Assembly: GCA_030600745.1 (NCBI GenBank)
Contig: JAUVLL010000008.1
Location: forward strand, 1 to 23,549
DNA from: Spirochaetaceae bacterium
GTDB lineage: Bacteria > Spirochaetota > Spirochaetia > B11-G9
Direction: 5' to 3'
DNA length: 23,549 nt
Shown: in pieces, positions 1 to 7,257 of the stretch
Layout: each line of letters starts with the position of its first letter
How positions within the stretch are numbered: position 1 is the first letter of the stretch
Position numbers and translations under genes: made by a program
The notes under the pieces: generated by a model
Told to the model about the DNA's origin: nothing
What the model saw: only the letters and a program-made list of their open reading frames with translations
Database searches by the model: none

Positions 1-1
1 A

Positions 2-88
2 GTACAAGCTGACATCTCTCTTATCGTTGTACCAATTTTCATTTTAATGACTTTGATGGTCAGAAGCTGTATGCCGAGGGGGGACTGA
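2..88 (+). CDS. possible C-terminal end of a membrane protein (partial, cut by window edge)
   Basis: Frame 2 is open from the left edge to a TGA at 86-88 and encodes 28 residues. They contain a hydrophobic run (LIVVPIFILMTLMV, residues 7-20) followed by a short charged tail (RSCMPRGD). This would fit the last transmembrane helix of an inner-membrane protein converging on the minus-strand gene at 129-500. The evidence is only hydrophobicity and an open frame at the edge, so it may be chance. No family can be named. Confidence 0.25.
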   Translation, partial: VQADISLIVVPIFILMTLMVRSCMPRGD

Positions 89-128
89 GTCGGAGGCGGC
101 GGTTACGGGGGGATACTGAGGGATAGTA

Positions 129-500
129 CTATAATTTGGCGATCCAAAACTTTGCTTCTTCTAAGTCAGTGAATATCTCGAATTTGATACCATTCTTTTT
201 TGAACGATTGGCGGATAGTTTAAACAGGTTGTAGAGTAATTCCCCGTTGACCACAAGGGCTACTTTAGCTTTGAATGAGTTTTTCATTGTGAGAATTAAA
301 TCAGAAATTTCCATAATTTCACTAACCACAGGGGTATACTTAACTTTCCGAATATCTACTATTGAATTAAAATCCGGCATATATCTTTCATCATGGGTAA
401 TAAGCTCAACCAGGTTTTTGATATTGGCGATACTATAATTCCCATCTGCGACGATATGAACAATCTTTTTTTCTGGTGAAATGGAATAATCGTATATCAA
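129..500 (-). CDS. STAS/SEC14-like (SpoIIAA-like) small cytosolic protein
   Basis: This 123-residue soluble protein has no signal peptide or membrane segment. Alternating hydrophobic strands and helices, an early IVHIVADGNYS strand, a central NSIVDIRKVKY strand and a C-terminal IFTDLEEAKFWI segment resemble the single-domain SpoIIAA/STAS-SEC14-like proteins common in marine bacteria. That family assignment is by overall pattern only, and its function is generally unknown. The start is TTG at 498-500: AGAGGG lies 8 nt upstream in the transcript and no in-frame ATG fits better. A promoter-like pair lies just upstream (532-561). The gene stands alone, converging on whatever is at the left edge. 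Confidence 0.65.
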   Translation of the reverse strand: MIYDYSISPEKKIVHIVADGNYSIANIKNLVELITHDERYMPDFNSIVDIRKVKYTPVVSEIMEISDLILTMKNSFKAKVALVVNGELLYNLFKLSANRSKKNGIKFEIFTDLEEAKFWIAKL

Positions 501-531
501 AGTTAATGCCCTCTGTATAAAGTTACAAAAG

Positions 532-561
532 ACTATAACACAGATTGGAAAAAATGCACAA
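532..561 (-). promoter_or_regulatory. putative sigma-70 promoter for the STAS-like gene
   Basis: Read on the minus strand: TTGTGC (556-561), an 18-bp spacer, TATAGT (532-537). The -10 is strong and the -35 moderate. It lies about 30 bp upstream of the TTG start at 500, leaving a short leader containing AGAGGG. Assigned by motif only. Confidence 0.4.
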
Positions 562-712
562 TTTTTTTATAATAGACAAAATAGAGAATAGAAACAGACA
601 GATACAGCCATCCAGGAAAGCAATAACAGGGAGTATATTGAGTTTAGAGGTGGTCACAGGTACTGCATAATGGGCTTAGAAAATGATAGTGTGTGCAATA
701 TTGTGGGCATAA

Positions 713-802
713 TGTTGTGAAAATGTTGTGGGAATGGGTAAGACAACACTTCGAATGATAGCCAATATATTAGAGAAGAAGTATTTTGAAAGTAGAAAAT
801 GA
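713..802 (+). other. possible decayed P-loop (Walker A) ATPase fragment
   Basis: The frame between stops at 710-712 and 800-802 reads VVGMGKTTLRMIANILEKKYF. It contains a Walker-A-like GMGKTT of the kind seen in ABC and AAA proteins, followed by a helix. There is no room for a complete domain, the upstream frame is closed at once, and the fragment runs into the start of the next gene in another frame. It could be a gene remnant or chance. The same stretch contains short imperfect repeats of AATGTTGTG (711-719, 722-730). Confidence 0.2.
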
Positions 803-1484
803 GATACAGCGCAAAAAGCTGTTATACTGTATCCCGATATACAGCCTTATGGCTCAGGAAGTAGAAAGACCAATTATTTCAACAGGATTATATCGAGTCA
901 TCGATAGAATGCAGCGCGAAGTAATTTTAACAGAGATGAATTTCTCATTCTCAGGTTCCGAAAAATACAAAAGTTTAAATGAGTTGATTGATGACAGTGA
1001 ACGCCTCGCAAAGAGTTTTGCAAGCACAGAATCCGGTACCGTAGCAACAGAGATAAAAGCAAGTTCAGAATACGCCGAGCGAAAGGGCAGTTCTATTGGA
1101 TTGAGAACGAGCATCATGAAAATTAGCGAATTGGATTCCGAAATCTCCGAGTCCGATGAGTCCGTAATTTTGGCTGCCAGTCAGGCTTTAACTTATCAAT
1201 ATCAATTTAATAATATATTCTCTCCCGGTGCCTGGGTCGGAGCTGGTACAGGGATTCTATTGCCTGAAGATACAACAGAAAATGTAATTATTCCTGGCCT
1301 AGGACTTATACTGGTTTTCGGTAACAAATCAGACGGATTGGCATTTTCTGTAAATCGTGGAATTCCTCTCGGAATTGGTTTGTATTTCAAGAATTTTTAT
1401 GTAGGTTTGAACAGATTGAATCTATATGAGGAAATATCTGTTCCTGGTGTAGAAACAGGATATTCATATTACTTTGGGAAGTAA
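786..1484 (+). CDS. exported protein of unknown function with beta-barrel-like C-terminus
   Basis: The 232-residue product starts at TTG 786 behind GAGAAGAAG; the next in-frame ATG (849) lies inside the apparent signal peptide. Residues 10-23 (KK, then LLYCIPIYSLMA) resemble a signal sequence with a likely cut after Ala23. The middle is polar and Ser/Glu-rich (about 50-135). The last 90 residues alternate short glycine- and aromatic-rich strands (GAWVGAGTGILL, GLGLILVFG, GIPLGIGLYF, NFYVGLNRL) and end in YYFGK, a pattern typical of outer-membrane or periplasmic beta-sheet proteins. I do not recognise a family. It is separated from valS by 195 bp with its own promoter candidate, so it is probably transcribed alone. 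Confidence 0.55.
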   Translation: MKVENEIQRKKLLYCIPIYSLMAQEVERPIISTGLYRVIDRMQREVILTEMNFSFSGSEKYKSLNELIDDSERLAKSFASTESGTVATEIKASSEYAERKGSSIGLRTSIMKISELDSEISESDESVILAASQALTYQYQFNNIFSPGAWVGAGTGILLPEDTTENVIIPGLGLILVFGNKSDGLAFSVNRGIPLGIGLYFKNFYVGLNRLNLYEEISVPGVETGYSYYFGK

Positions 1485-1591
1485 AGATCGAATAGACTCT
1501 TAATACAATAATGGGAAATTCTATATTAGTAAGTTAAAGAAGCTTTGGAACAATATTCAGCACATACATCTTAAACAGAAAAAATCTCAGC

Positions 1592-1620
1592 TTGAAAGAG
1601 TCTTCTTACTCTGATAGTAT
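1592..1620 (+). promoter_or_regulatory. putative sigma-70 promoter of valS
   Basis: TTGAAA (1592-1597), a 17-bp spacer, TAGTAT (1615-1620), giving a leader of roughly 50 nt before the valS ATG. The spacer holds a short AGAGT/ACTCT dyad (1597-1612). I looked for a T-box in the leader and saw none. Confidence 0.45.
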
Positions 1621-1679
1621 GTCGCCCATAGTAAAAACAAACTGAAATAGTGAATACTTAAACTGAACAGGAGTAGCAG

Positions 1680-4343
1680 ATGAAGGCTGTTGAGCTTGAT
1701 AAGGTCTTTAATCCGACGGATTTTGAGGAACGGATCTATAAATACTGGATGGATAATGACCTTTTTTCACCAAAAGAGAGTGATGATCCTGAGAAAAATA
1801 AAAATCCTTTTACAATAGTAATACCGCCTCCAAATGTTACCGGTGTGCTGCATATGGGACACGGCCTGAATAATACTCTGCAGGATATTTTAATAAGGTA
1901 TTACAGAATGACCGGTAGACCGACACTTTGGCTGCCTGGAACTGACCATGCCGGTATAGCGACACAAAATATTGTAGAAAAACAATTACGTGCAAAGGGT
2001 GTATACCGCAGGGACCTTGGCAGAGAAAAATTTATTGAAGAAACATGGAAGGTTAAGGATGAACATCATTCAATAATTACAAAACAGCTTCAGAAAATTG
2101 GAGCTTCCTGTGACTGGAACAGGGAACGTTTTACTTTGGACGAAGGGCTGTCAAAGGCAGTTCGTGATGTATTTGTAACCTTGTATGAGAGGGGTTTAAT
2201 CTATAAGGGGAAGTATCTTGTAAACTGGTGTCCTTCCTGTGGAACAGCTTTATCTGATGATGAAGTAGAGCATAGTGAAGAACCAGGAGGTTTGTATCAT
2301 ATTTACTACCCTCTGGCTGACGGTAGTGGAAAAATAGAGATTGCAACTACACGGCCGGAAACTATGTTTGGAGATACTGCAATAGCAGTTCATCCTGAAG
2401 ATGAAAGGTATAAAAATCTTATTGGTAAAGAAGTTCATTTACCTTTAACAGATAGAAAGTTTGAAATTATAGCCGATGCCTATGTTGACAGGGAATTCGG
2501 TTCCGGAGCTTTAAAAATTACTCCGGGACATGATCCAAATGACTGGGAAATTGGTAACAGACATAAGCTTGAAAGAATAAACATACTTAATGAAGATGGA
2601 ACTCTAAACGAAAATGTTCCGGAAAAATACAGGGGAATGAGTTGTGAAAAGGCCCGAAAGCTTGTTGTTTCAAATCTGACAGAGCAGGGATATTTTATTG
2701 ATAGACAGGACTATAACCATCAGGTAGGTCATTGCTACAGATGTAATACCGTAATTGAACCCTATATGTCAAAGCAGTGGTTTGTAAGTATGTCCGGTAT
2801 GGCTGAAAAAGCCATGGATGCCTGGGAAAAGGATGAGATCAGATTTTATCCTAAAAAATGGGAGAATACATATAAACACTGGTTAAATGGTATCAGGGAC
2901 TGGTGTATAAGCAGGCAGCTTTGGTGGGGGCATCGAATACCGGTATGGTATTGTTCTGACTGCGGTGAAATGATAGTTTCTAAAACCGATATAACTGAAT
3001 GTACAAAGTGCGGCAGTAAAAATTTAAAGCAGGATGAAGATGTTCTTGATACCTGGTTCTCATCCTGGTTATGGCCTTTTTCTACTTTGGGATGGCCGGA
3101 CAGTACAGATGATTTTAAGAAATATTTCCCTACCTCAACCCTGGTTACAGGTTACGATATACTCTTTTTCTGGGTAGCCAGAATGATTATGGCAAGTGAA
3201 GAGTTTCTTGGAGAGGTACCTTTTAGAGACATCTATTTAACCGGTCTTGTAAGAGATAAAAAAGGAAGAAAAATGTCCAAGTCCCTTGGGAATGGATTGG
3301 ATCCTCTGGAAATAGTAGAAGAATTCGGTGCAGATGCAATGAAATTTACCCTGGTTTTTCTTGCAGCTCAGGGACAGGATATTCTAATAGACAAAGATGC
3401 ATTTAAATTCGGTTCTAAATTTGCAAATAAAATATGGAATGCAACCAGATATATGCTGATGAATCTTAAGGATCGCACTCTTCTGAAGCCTTCTGAGTAT
3501 GAATTGGAAGATGTCGATAAATGGATCTATCATAAAATAAATAAAGCAGCTGGTGTTGTTAAATCTTCTATGGAGAACTATCGTTTTAACGACGGAGCGC
3601 AAATTGTATATGAGTTTTTCTGGAATGATCTATGTGACTGGTATCTGGAAGCTTCCAAGCTGGATCTTTACAGTAATGATGGATACAGAAAAGATAGAGC
3701 TATCACAATACTCATAAATCTTCTTGAAGAGTCCCTTAGACTTCTTCATCCTTTTCTCTCTTTTATAACAGAGGAGATATATCAAAAACTGCCAAACAGC
3801 AGAGAAAATATAATAACAGCTCCCTATCCGGAAGAAATAAGTAGTAGAAATTATCCTGGAGTGGCAGAAAAATTTGAATTGCTTCAGGACTTAATTAAAG
3901 GTATCAGAACAATCCGGAGTGAATTTACCATAGCCCCGGAGAAGAAGATTCCTATTGCTATATCTATGGATAATAATTTTATTGCAGATGAGATGTTTAC
4001 AAGTCATTATGATTTAATAAAATCTTTGACCCGGGCATCGGAACTTACTATTGAAAAATCTAAACCTGATACCAGCGGAAGTATTCCTGTTCCAGGAAAA
4101 GGCTTTGAAGCATTTATTTTTATAAGTGAAATTATTGATGTTCCTGTAGAAATAGCAAAGCTTGAAAAAGAGGAAAAGAAGAACAATAAACTTCTTGAAT
4201 CTACGATGCGAAAACTTGCAAACAGGAAATTCCTGGATAATGCACCTGATGAAGTAGTTGTAAAGGAAAAAGAGAAGCTTAAGGAATTCAAAGAGAGAAA
4301 GATTAAAATTGATGGATATTTGGCAGAACTTAAAAAAGACTGA
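1680..4343 (+). CDS. valS: valyl-tRNA synthetase
   Basis: Class I aminoacyl-tRNA synthetase that charges tRNA-Val with valine in the cytosol, 887 residues, the usual full length. The catalytic Rossmann fold carries PPPNVTGVLHMGHG, whose HMGH (residues 58-61) is the HIGH signature, and GTDHAGIATQ, typical of ValRS. The CP1 editing domain, which hydrolyses Thr-tRNA-Val, is marked by TTRPETMFGDTAI near residue 225. Cysteine pairs WCPSC and CSDC/CTKC look like zinc knuckles. KMSKS is intact at 531-535. The anticodon-binding helical domain follows, and the last 65 residues form the charged coiled-coil arm seen in ValRS. The ATG at 1680 has AGGAG six nt upstream. glyA follows 150 bp later with its own promoter candidate. 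Confidence 0.97.
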   Translation: MKAVELDKVFNPTDFEERIYKYWMDNDLFSPKESDDPEKNKNPFTIVIPPPNVTGVLHMGHGLNNTLQDILIRYYRMTGRPTLWLPGTDHAGIATQNIVEKQLRAKGVYRRDLGREKFIEETWKVKDEHHSIITKQLQKIGASCDWNRERFTLDEGLSKAVRDVFVTLYERGLIYKGKYLVNWCPSCGTALSDDEVEHSEEPGGLYHIYYPLADGSGKIEIATTRPETMFGDTAIAVHPEDERYKNLIGKEVHLPLTDRKFEIIADAYVDREFGSGALKITPGHDPNDWEIGNRHKLERINILNEDGTLNENVPEKYRGMSCEKARKLVVSNLTEQGYFIDRQDYNHQVGHCYRCNTVIEPYMSKQWFVSMSGMAEKAMDAWEKDEIRFYPKKWENTYKHWLNGIRDWCISRQLWWGHRIPVWYCSDCGEMIVSKTDITECTKCGSKNLKQDEDVLDTWFSSWLWPFSTLGWPDSTDDFKKYFPTSTLVTGYDILFFWVARMIMASEEFLGEVPFRDIYLTGLVRDKKGRKMSKSLGNGLDPLEIVEEFGADAMKFTLVFLAAQGQDILIDKDAFKFGSKFANKIWNATRYMLMNLKDRTLLKPSEYELEDVDKWIYHKINKAAGVVKSSMENYRFNDGAQIVYEFFWNDLCDWYLEASKLDLYSNDGYRKDRAITILINLLEESLRLLHPFLSFITEEIYQKLPNSRENIITAPYPEEISSRNYPGVAEKFELLQDLIKGIRTIRSEFTIAPEKKIPIAISMDNNFIADEMFTSHYDLIKSLTRASELTIEKSKPDTSGSIPVPGKGFEAFIFISEIIDVPVEIAKLEKEEKKNNKLLESTMRKLANRKFLDNAPDEVVVKEKEKLKEFKERKIKIDGYLAELKKD

Positions 4344-4423
4344 GAATTCTGTAGTAAATCCTTGCAATATATGGATTGTATGATATATTGGTTGTAATTT
4401 AACTAAATAAATTACATATATAT

Positions 4424-4452
4424 TTGTGAAAAGCTATAAAAATTGTTAATAT
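4424..4452 (+). promoter_or_regulatory. putative sigma-70 promoter of glyA
   Basis: TTGTGA (4424-4429), a 17-bp spacer, TAATAT (4447-4452), about 40 bp upstream of the glyA ATG. The valS-glyA gap (4344-4493) is very AT-rich and shows no terminator hairpin, so some readthrough from valS is possible. Confidence 0.4.
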
Positions 4453-4470
4453 TTTTAGTTAAAACTAAAA
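4453..4470 (+). promoter_or_regulatory. 18-bp palindrome next to the glyA -10, possible operator
   Basis: TTTTAGTT-AA-AACTAAAA is a perfect inverted repeat beginning one base after the putative -10. Its position over the transcription start fits a repressor site, but its AT-richness means chance is not excluded. Confidence 0.3.
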
Positions 4471-4493
4471 TTAAAGTTATTTAGGAGTAGTTA

Positions 4494-6014
4494 ATGGAAA
4501 AATCAGGTGTATATGATTATATTAAAGGAAAAGATCCTGAATCTTTGAGTGCGGATTTTCTGGCATATCTTTCATCTTTGGATCAGGTAAATAAAGTCTC
4601 TAAAAGTACCGCATCTTCCATAGTAAAAGAACTGGAAAATCAAAGGACCAGTCTCAAACTTATTGCCAGCGAAAATTTTACATCAATGCCTGTCCAGTTT
4701 GCAGTAAGTAATCTTCTTACAGATAATTATGCAGAGGGTTTTCCCTATCATAGGTTTTACGCCGGTTGTGATAATGTTGATGATATTGAATACACAGCAG
4801 TAGAAAAAGCAAAAAAAATATTTGGTGCGGAACATGCTTTTGTTCAGCCTCATAGTGGTGCAGATGCAAACCTTATTGCCTTCTGGGCAATTCTTACAAC
4901 AAAAATAGAAGTTCCAATGCTTGAGGGTATTGGGGAAACAAATCCTGCTAACCTTTCTGGCGACCAGTGGGCAAAGATCCGGGAAGCTCTTGGTAACCAG
5001 CGTCTACTTGGTCTTGACTACTATTCAGGCGGTCATTTAACACATGGATACAGGTTTAATCTATCAGCAAAGATGTTTGATGCCTACACATACAGTGTAA
5101 GTAAAGAAACAGGTGTTCTTGATTACGATGAGATTGAAAAACTGGCAATGAAAGTTAAGCCATTGATATTTTTAACAGGATACAGTGCATATCCAAGGCT
5201 TATCAATTTTAGAAGAATGAAAGAGATTGCAGAAAAGGTCGGGGCTGTTTTTATGGTAGATATGGCCCACTTTGCCGGTCTTGTTGCCGGAGAGGTTATG
5301 ACTGGTGATTACAACCCAATCCCGTTTGCGGATGTCGTTACAACTACTACTCATAAAACTCTTAGAGGCCCCAGAGCAGGGATTGTACTGTGTAAAGAGG
5401 AATTCAAGGATTCTGTAGATAAGGCCTGCCCCCTTGTAATGGGTGGCCCTCTTCCTCATATTATTGCTGCAAAGGCAGTTGCGCTAACAGAAGTTGATAC
5501 CCCTGAGTTTAAAGAATATGCGCATAATATTGTAAAGAATTCACAGGCACTTGCTGCTGCAATGCAGGAAGAGGGCTTAAAGATTGCAACAGGCGGAACA
5601 GATAATCACCTTATGCTTGTTGATCTTGGTGATACTGGAATAAATGGAAGGCAGGGCGAGTCTGTACTTAGGGAATGTGATATAACCTGTAACAGAAATG
5701 CACTTCCTTTTGATGTGAATGGACCATGGTATACAAGCGGACTTAGAATTGGTACTCCCGCAGCAACTACTCTTGGTATGACTACAGATGATATGAAGGA
5801 AATTGCTTATATTGTTGCTTATATAATTAAAAATACAAAATCTGCTATTATCAAAAAAGGTAAAAATGAGGGCAGGAAAAGTAAGGCTAAATACGATATT
5901 TCTGCAGAAGTTGTAGCTAATGCAAAAGCAAGAGTTAAGGCTCTTGTAGACAAATATCCTGTATATCCTGAACTGGATCTGGATTTTTTGAAAGATCATT
6001 ATGTAATTTATTAA
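4494..6014 (+). CDS. glyA: serine hydroxymethyltransferase, long form
   Basis: PLP enzyme interconverting serine plus tetrahydrofolate with glycine plus 5,10-methylene-THF. The fold-type I signature TTTTHKTLRGPR is intact, with the PLP lysine at K288. LIASEN (56-61), NYAEGFPYHRFYAGC, QPHSGADAN and GGHLTHG are also present. At 506 residues it is about 90 longer than the E. coli enzyme. Roughly 23 extra residues precede LIASEN, about 36 are inserted at 138-178 (between QPHSGADAN and GGHLTHG), and about 30 are added at the C-terminus. As I recall, spirochaetes and some relatives share this long form. The start ATG has AGGAG eight nt upstream. It supplies glycine to the glycine cleavage operon encoded about 13 kb downstream. 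Confidence 0.95.
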   Translation: MEKSGVYDYIKGKDPESLSADFLAYLSSLDQVNKVSKSTASSIVKELENQRTSLKLIASENFTSMPVQFAVSNLLTDNYAEGFPYHRFYAGCDNVDDIEYTAVEKAKKIFGAEHAFVQPHSGADANLIAFWAILTTKIEVPMLEGIGETNPANLSGDQWAKIREALGNQRLLGLDYYSGGHLTHGYRFNLSAKMFDAYTYSVSKETGVLDYDEIEKLAMKVKPLIFLTGYSAYPRLINFRRMKEIAEKVGAVFMVDMAHFAGLVAGEVMTGDYNPIPFADVVTTTTHKTLRGPRAGIVLCKEEFKDSVDKACPLVMGGPLPHIIAAKAVALTEVDTPEFKEYAHNIVKNSQALAAAMQEEGLKIATGGTDNHLMLVDLGDTGINGRQGESVLRECDITCNRNALPFDVNGPWYTSGLRIGTPAATTLGMTTDDMKEIAYIVAYIIKNTKSAIIKKGKNEGRKSKAKYDISAEVVANAKARVKALVDKYPVYPELDLDFLKDHYVIY

Positions 6015-6034
6015 ATTATTGAAGAATATTCTAT

Positions 6035-6068
6035 AAAACCGGCGTAGTTAGACTGCGCCGGTTTTTTT
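6035..6068. terminator. bidirectional rho-independent terminator between glyA and trhP
   Basis: A stem AAACCGGCG / CGCCGGTTT (about 6036-6064) encloses an 11-nt loop. Seven T follow on the plus strand for glyA; on the minus strand TTTT follows for the lon-trhP pair. The trhP stop codon (6048-6050) lies in the loop of the hairpin. Confidence 0.85.
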
Positions 6069-7247
6069 ACGCAGTATATATCCCTCTTTAACAGGAATTT
6101 CTGTCTTCAGAGTATACACCTTTCCGTGATCTGCTTTTTCAACTTTTAATCCATCTTTATCAAACAGAGAGTATTTACTGTCTTTAAGGAACAAAACATC
6201 CGGACCAATATACTCAATTTCATTTTCGCATCGAATCTGATTTTTAACTATAAGATCAAATTTATCAGGACCTGTCTGTTTACCAACAGATCCCAGAAAA
6301 GTATATTTTCTTTCATAACTGGTTTTTGTAACCTCGTCCATCTCCTTTTTGCTAAAGTAGAAGCCGGTAGAGAATTCCCGGTGACTGACTTTAAAAAGTT
6401 CTTGTCTAAAGCCGGAAATATCTTCGATAATTTTTCCTTCCAGAGAATCAATCATCTTTCTGTATGCTCTGGTAACAACAGCAGCATAGTAGATAGATTT
6501 CATTCGCCCCTCGATTTTAAGAGAATCTACACCGGCATCTTTAAACTTATCCAGATGATCAATAAGACACATATCCTTAGAAGACATAATAGTAGTAAAG
6601 TTTTCCCCCTGGATAAGAGGCATGTATTCTCCGGGACGCTGTTTTTCCTCCAGAACACGATAGTTCCATCGACAGGAGTGAGCGCAATCCCCCTGATTTG
6701 CACTTCTGTCAGTCATTTCTTTGCTAAGAAAGCATCGCCCGGAGTAGGCAATACACATGGCACCGTGAACAAAGGCCTCAATCTCTATTTTAGGGAGGCA
6801 GTCTCTTATCTCTTTTATTTCGTTAAGGGGGGTTTCTCTGCCTAAGATTATACGATTAAATCCAAGGTCTGTATAAACTTTCGCAGATTCTTTATTTATA
6901 CAGTTAGCCTGAGTGCTTAGATGCAAAGGGATATCAGGAAAATATTTCCGCAGGATTGGAAGTACCCCTAAGTCGCTGATAATAAATGCATCAAAGGGGT
7001 AGAGTTTAAGATAGTCTATATTCTCTTCAAGGGTCCTAAGATCTTCATTATGGAAAAAGATATTGAGTGCACCAAAAAGCTTTTTATCCTTCTTTATTTC
7101 AGCAATTTTACTCCACTCATCCCCACCAAAGTTTTCTGCTTTCGCTCTTAATGAGAAATTTTTAATACCAATATAAGCTGCATCTGCACCATATTTGTAA
7201 GCATAGTAGAGTTTTTCCATGTTGCCGGCAGGGGCAAGTAATTCCAC
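6048..7247 (-). CDS. trhP: U32-family tRNA hydroxylation protein (TrhP/YegQ-like)
   Basis: Peptidase-U32-type TIM-barrel protein, 399 residues. It opens with ELLAPAGNMEKLYYAYKYGAD and carries LHLSTQANCIN and the signature AFVHGAMCIAYSGRCFLS, followed by NQGDCAHSCRWNY. The four cysteines in these two segments are those expected to hold an iron-sulfur cluster. E. coli YegQ/TrhP uses prephenate to hydroxylate U34 of tRNAs, the first step to (m)cmo5U, and this protein matches it best; RlhA (23S rRNA) is the alternative but is usually much longer. The start is GTG at 7245-7247 with AAAGAGGG just upstream, 10 bp after the lon stop, so it is cotranscribed with lon. Despite the family name no protease activity is implied. 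Confidence 0.88.
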   Translation of the reverse strand: MELLAPAGNMEKLYYAYKYGADAAYIGIKNFSLRAKAENFGGDEWSKIAEIKKDKKLFGALNIFFHNEDLRTLEENIDYLKLYPFDAFIISDLGVLPILRKYFPDIPLHLSTQANCINKESAKVYTDLGFNRIILGRETPLNEIKEIRDCLPKIEIEAFVHGAMCIAYSGRCFLSKEMTDRSANQGDCAHSCRWNYRVLEEKQRPGEYMPLIQGENFTTIMSSKDMCLIDHLDKFKDAGVDSLKIEGRMKSIYYAAVVTRAYRKMIDSLEGKIIEDISGFRQELFKVSHREFSTGFYFSKKEMDEVTKTSYERKYTFLGSVGKQTGPDKFDLIVKNQIRCENEIEYIGPDVLFLKDSKYSLFDKDGLKVEKADHGKVYTLKTEIPVKEGYILRKKTGAV

Positions 7248-7257
7248 AATACCCTCT

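Noticed and set aside
1485..1679. T-box leader upstream of valS
   Set aside because: No specifier-loop structure, T-box sequence or terminator/antiterminator pair is visible; only a plain promoter is.
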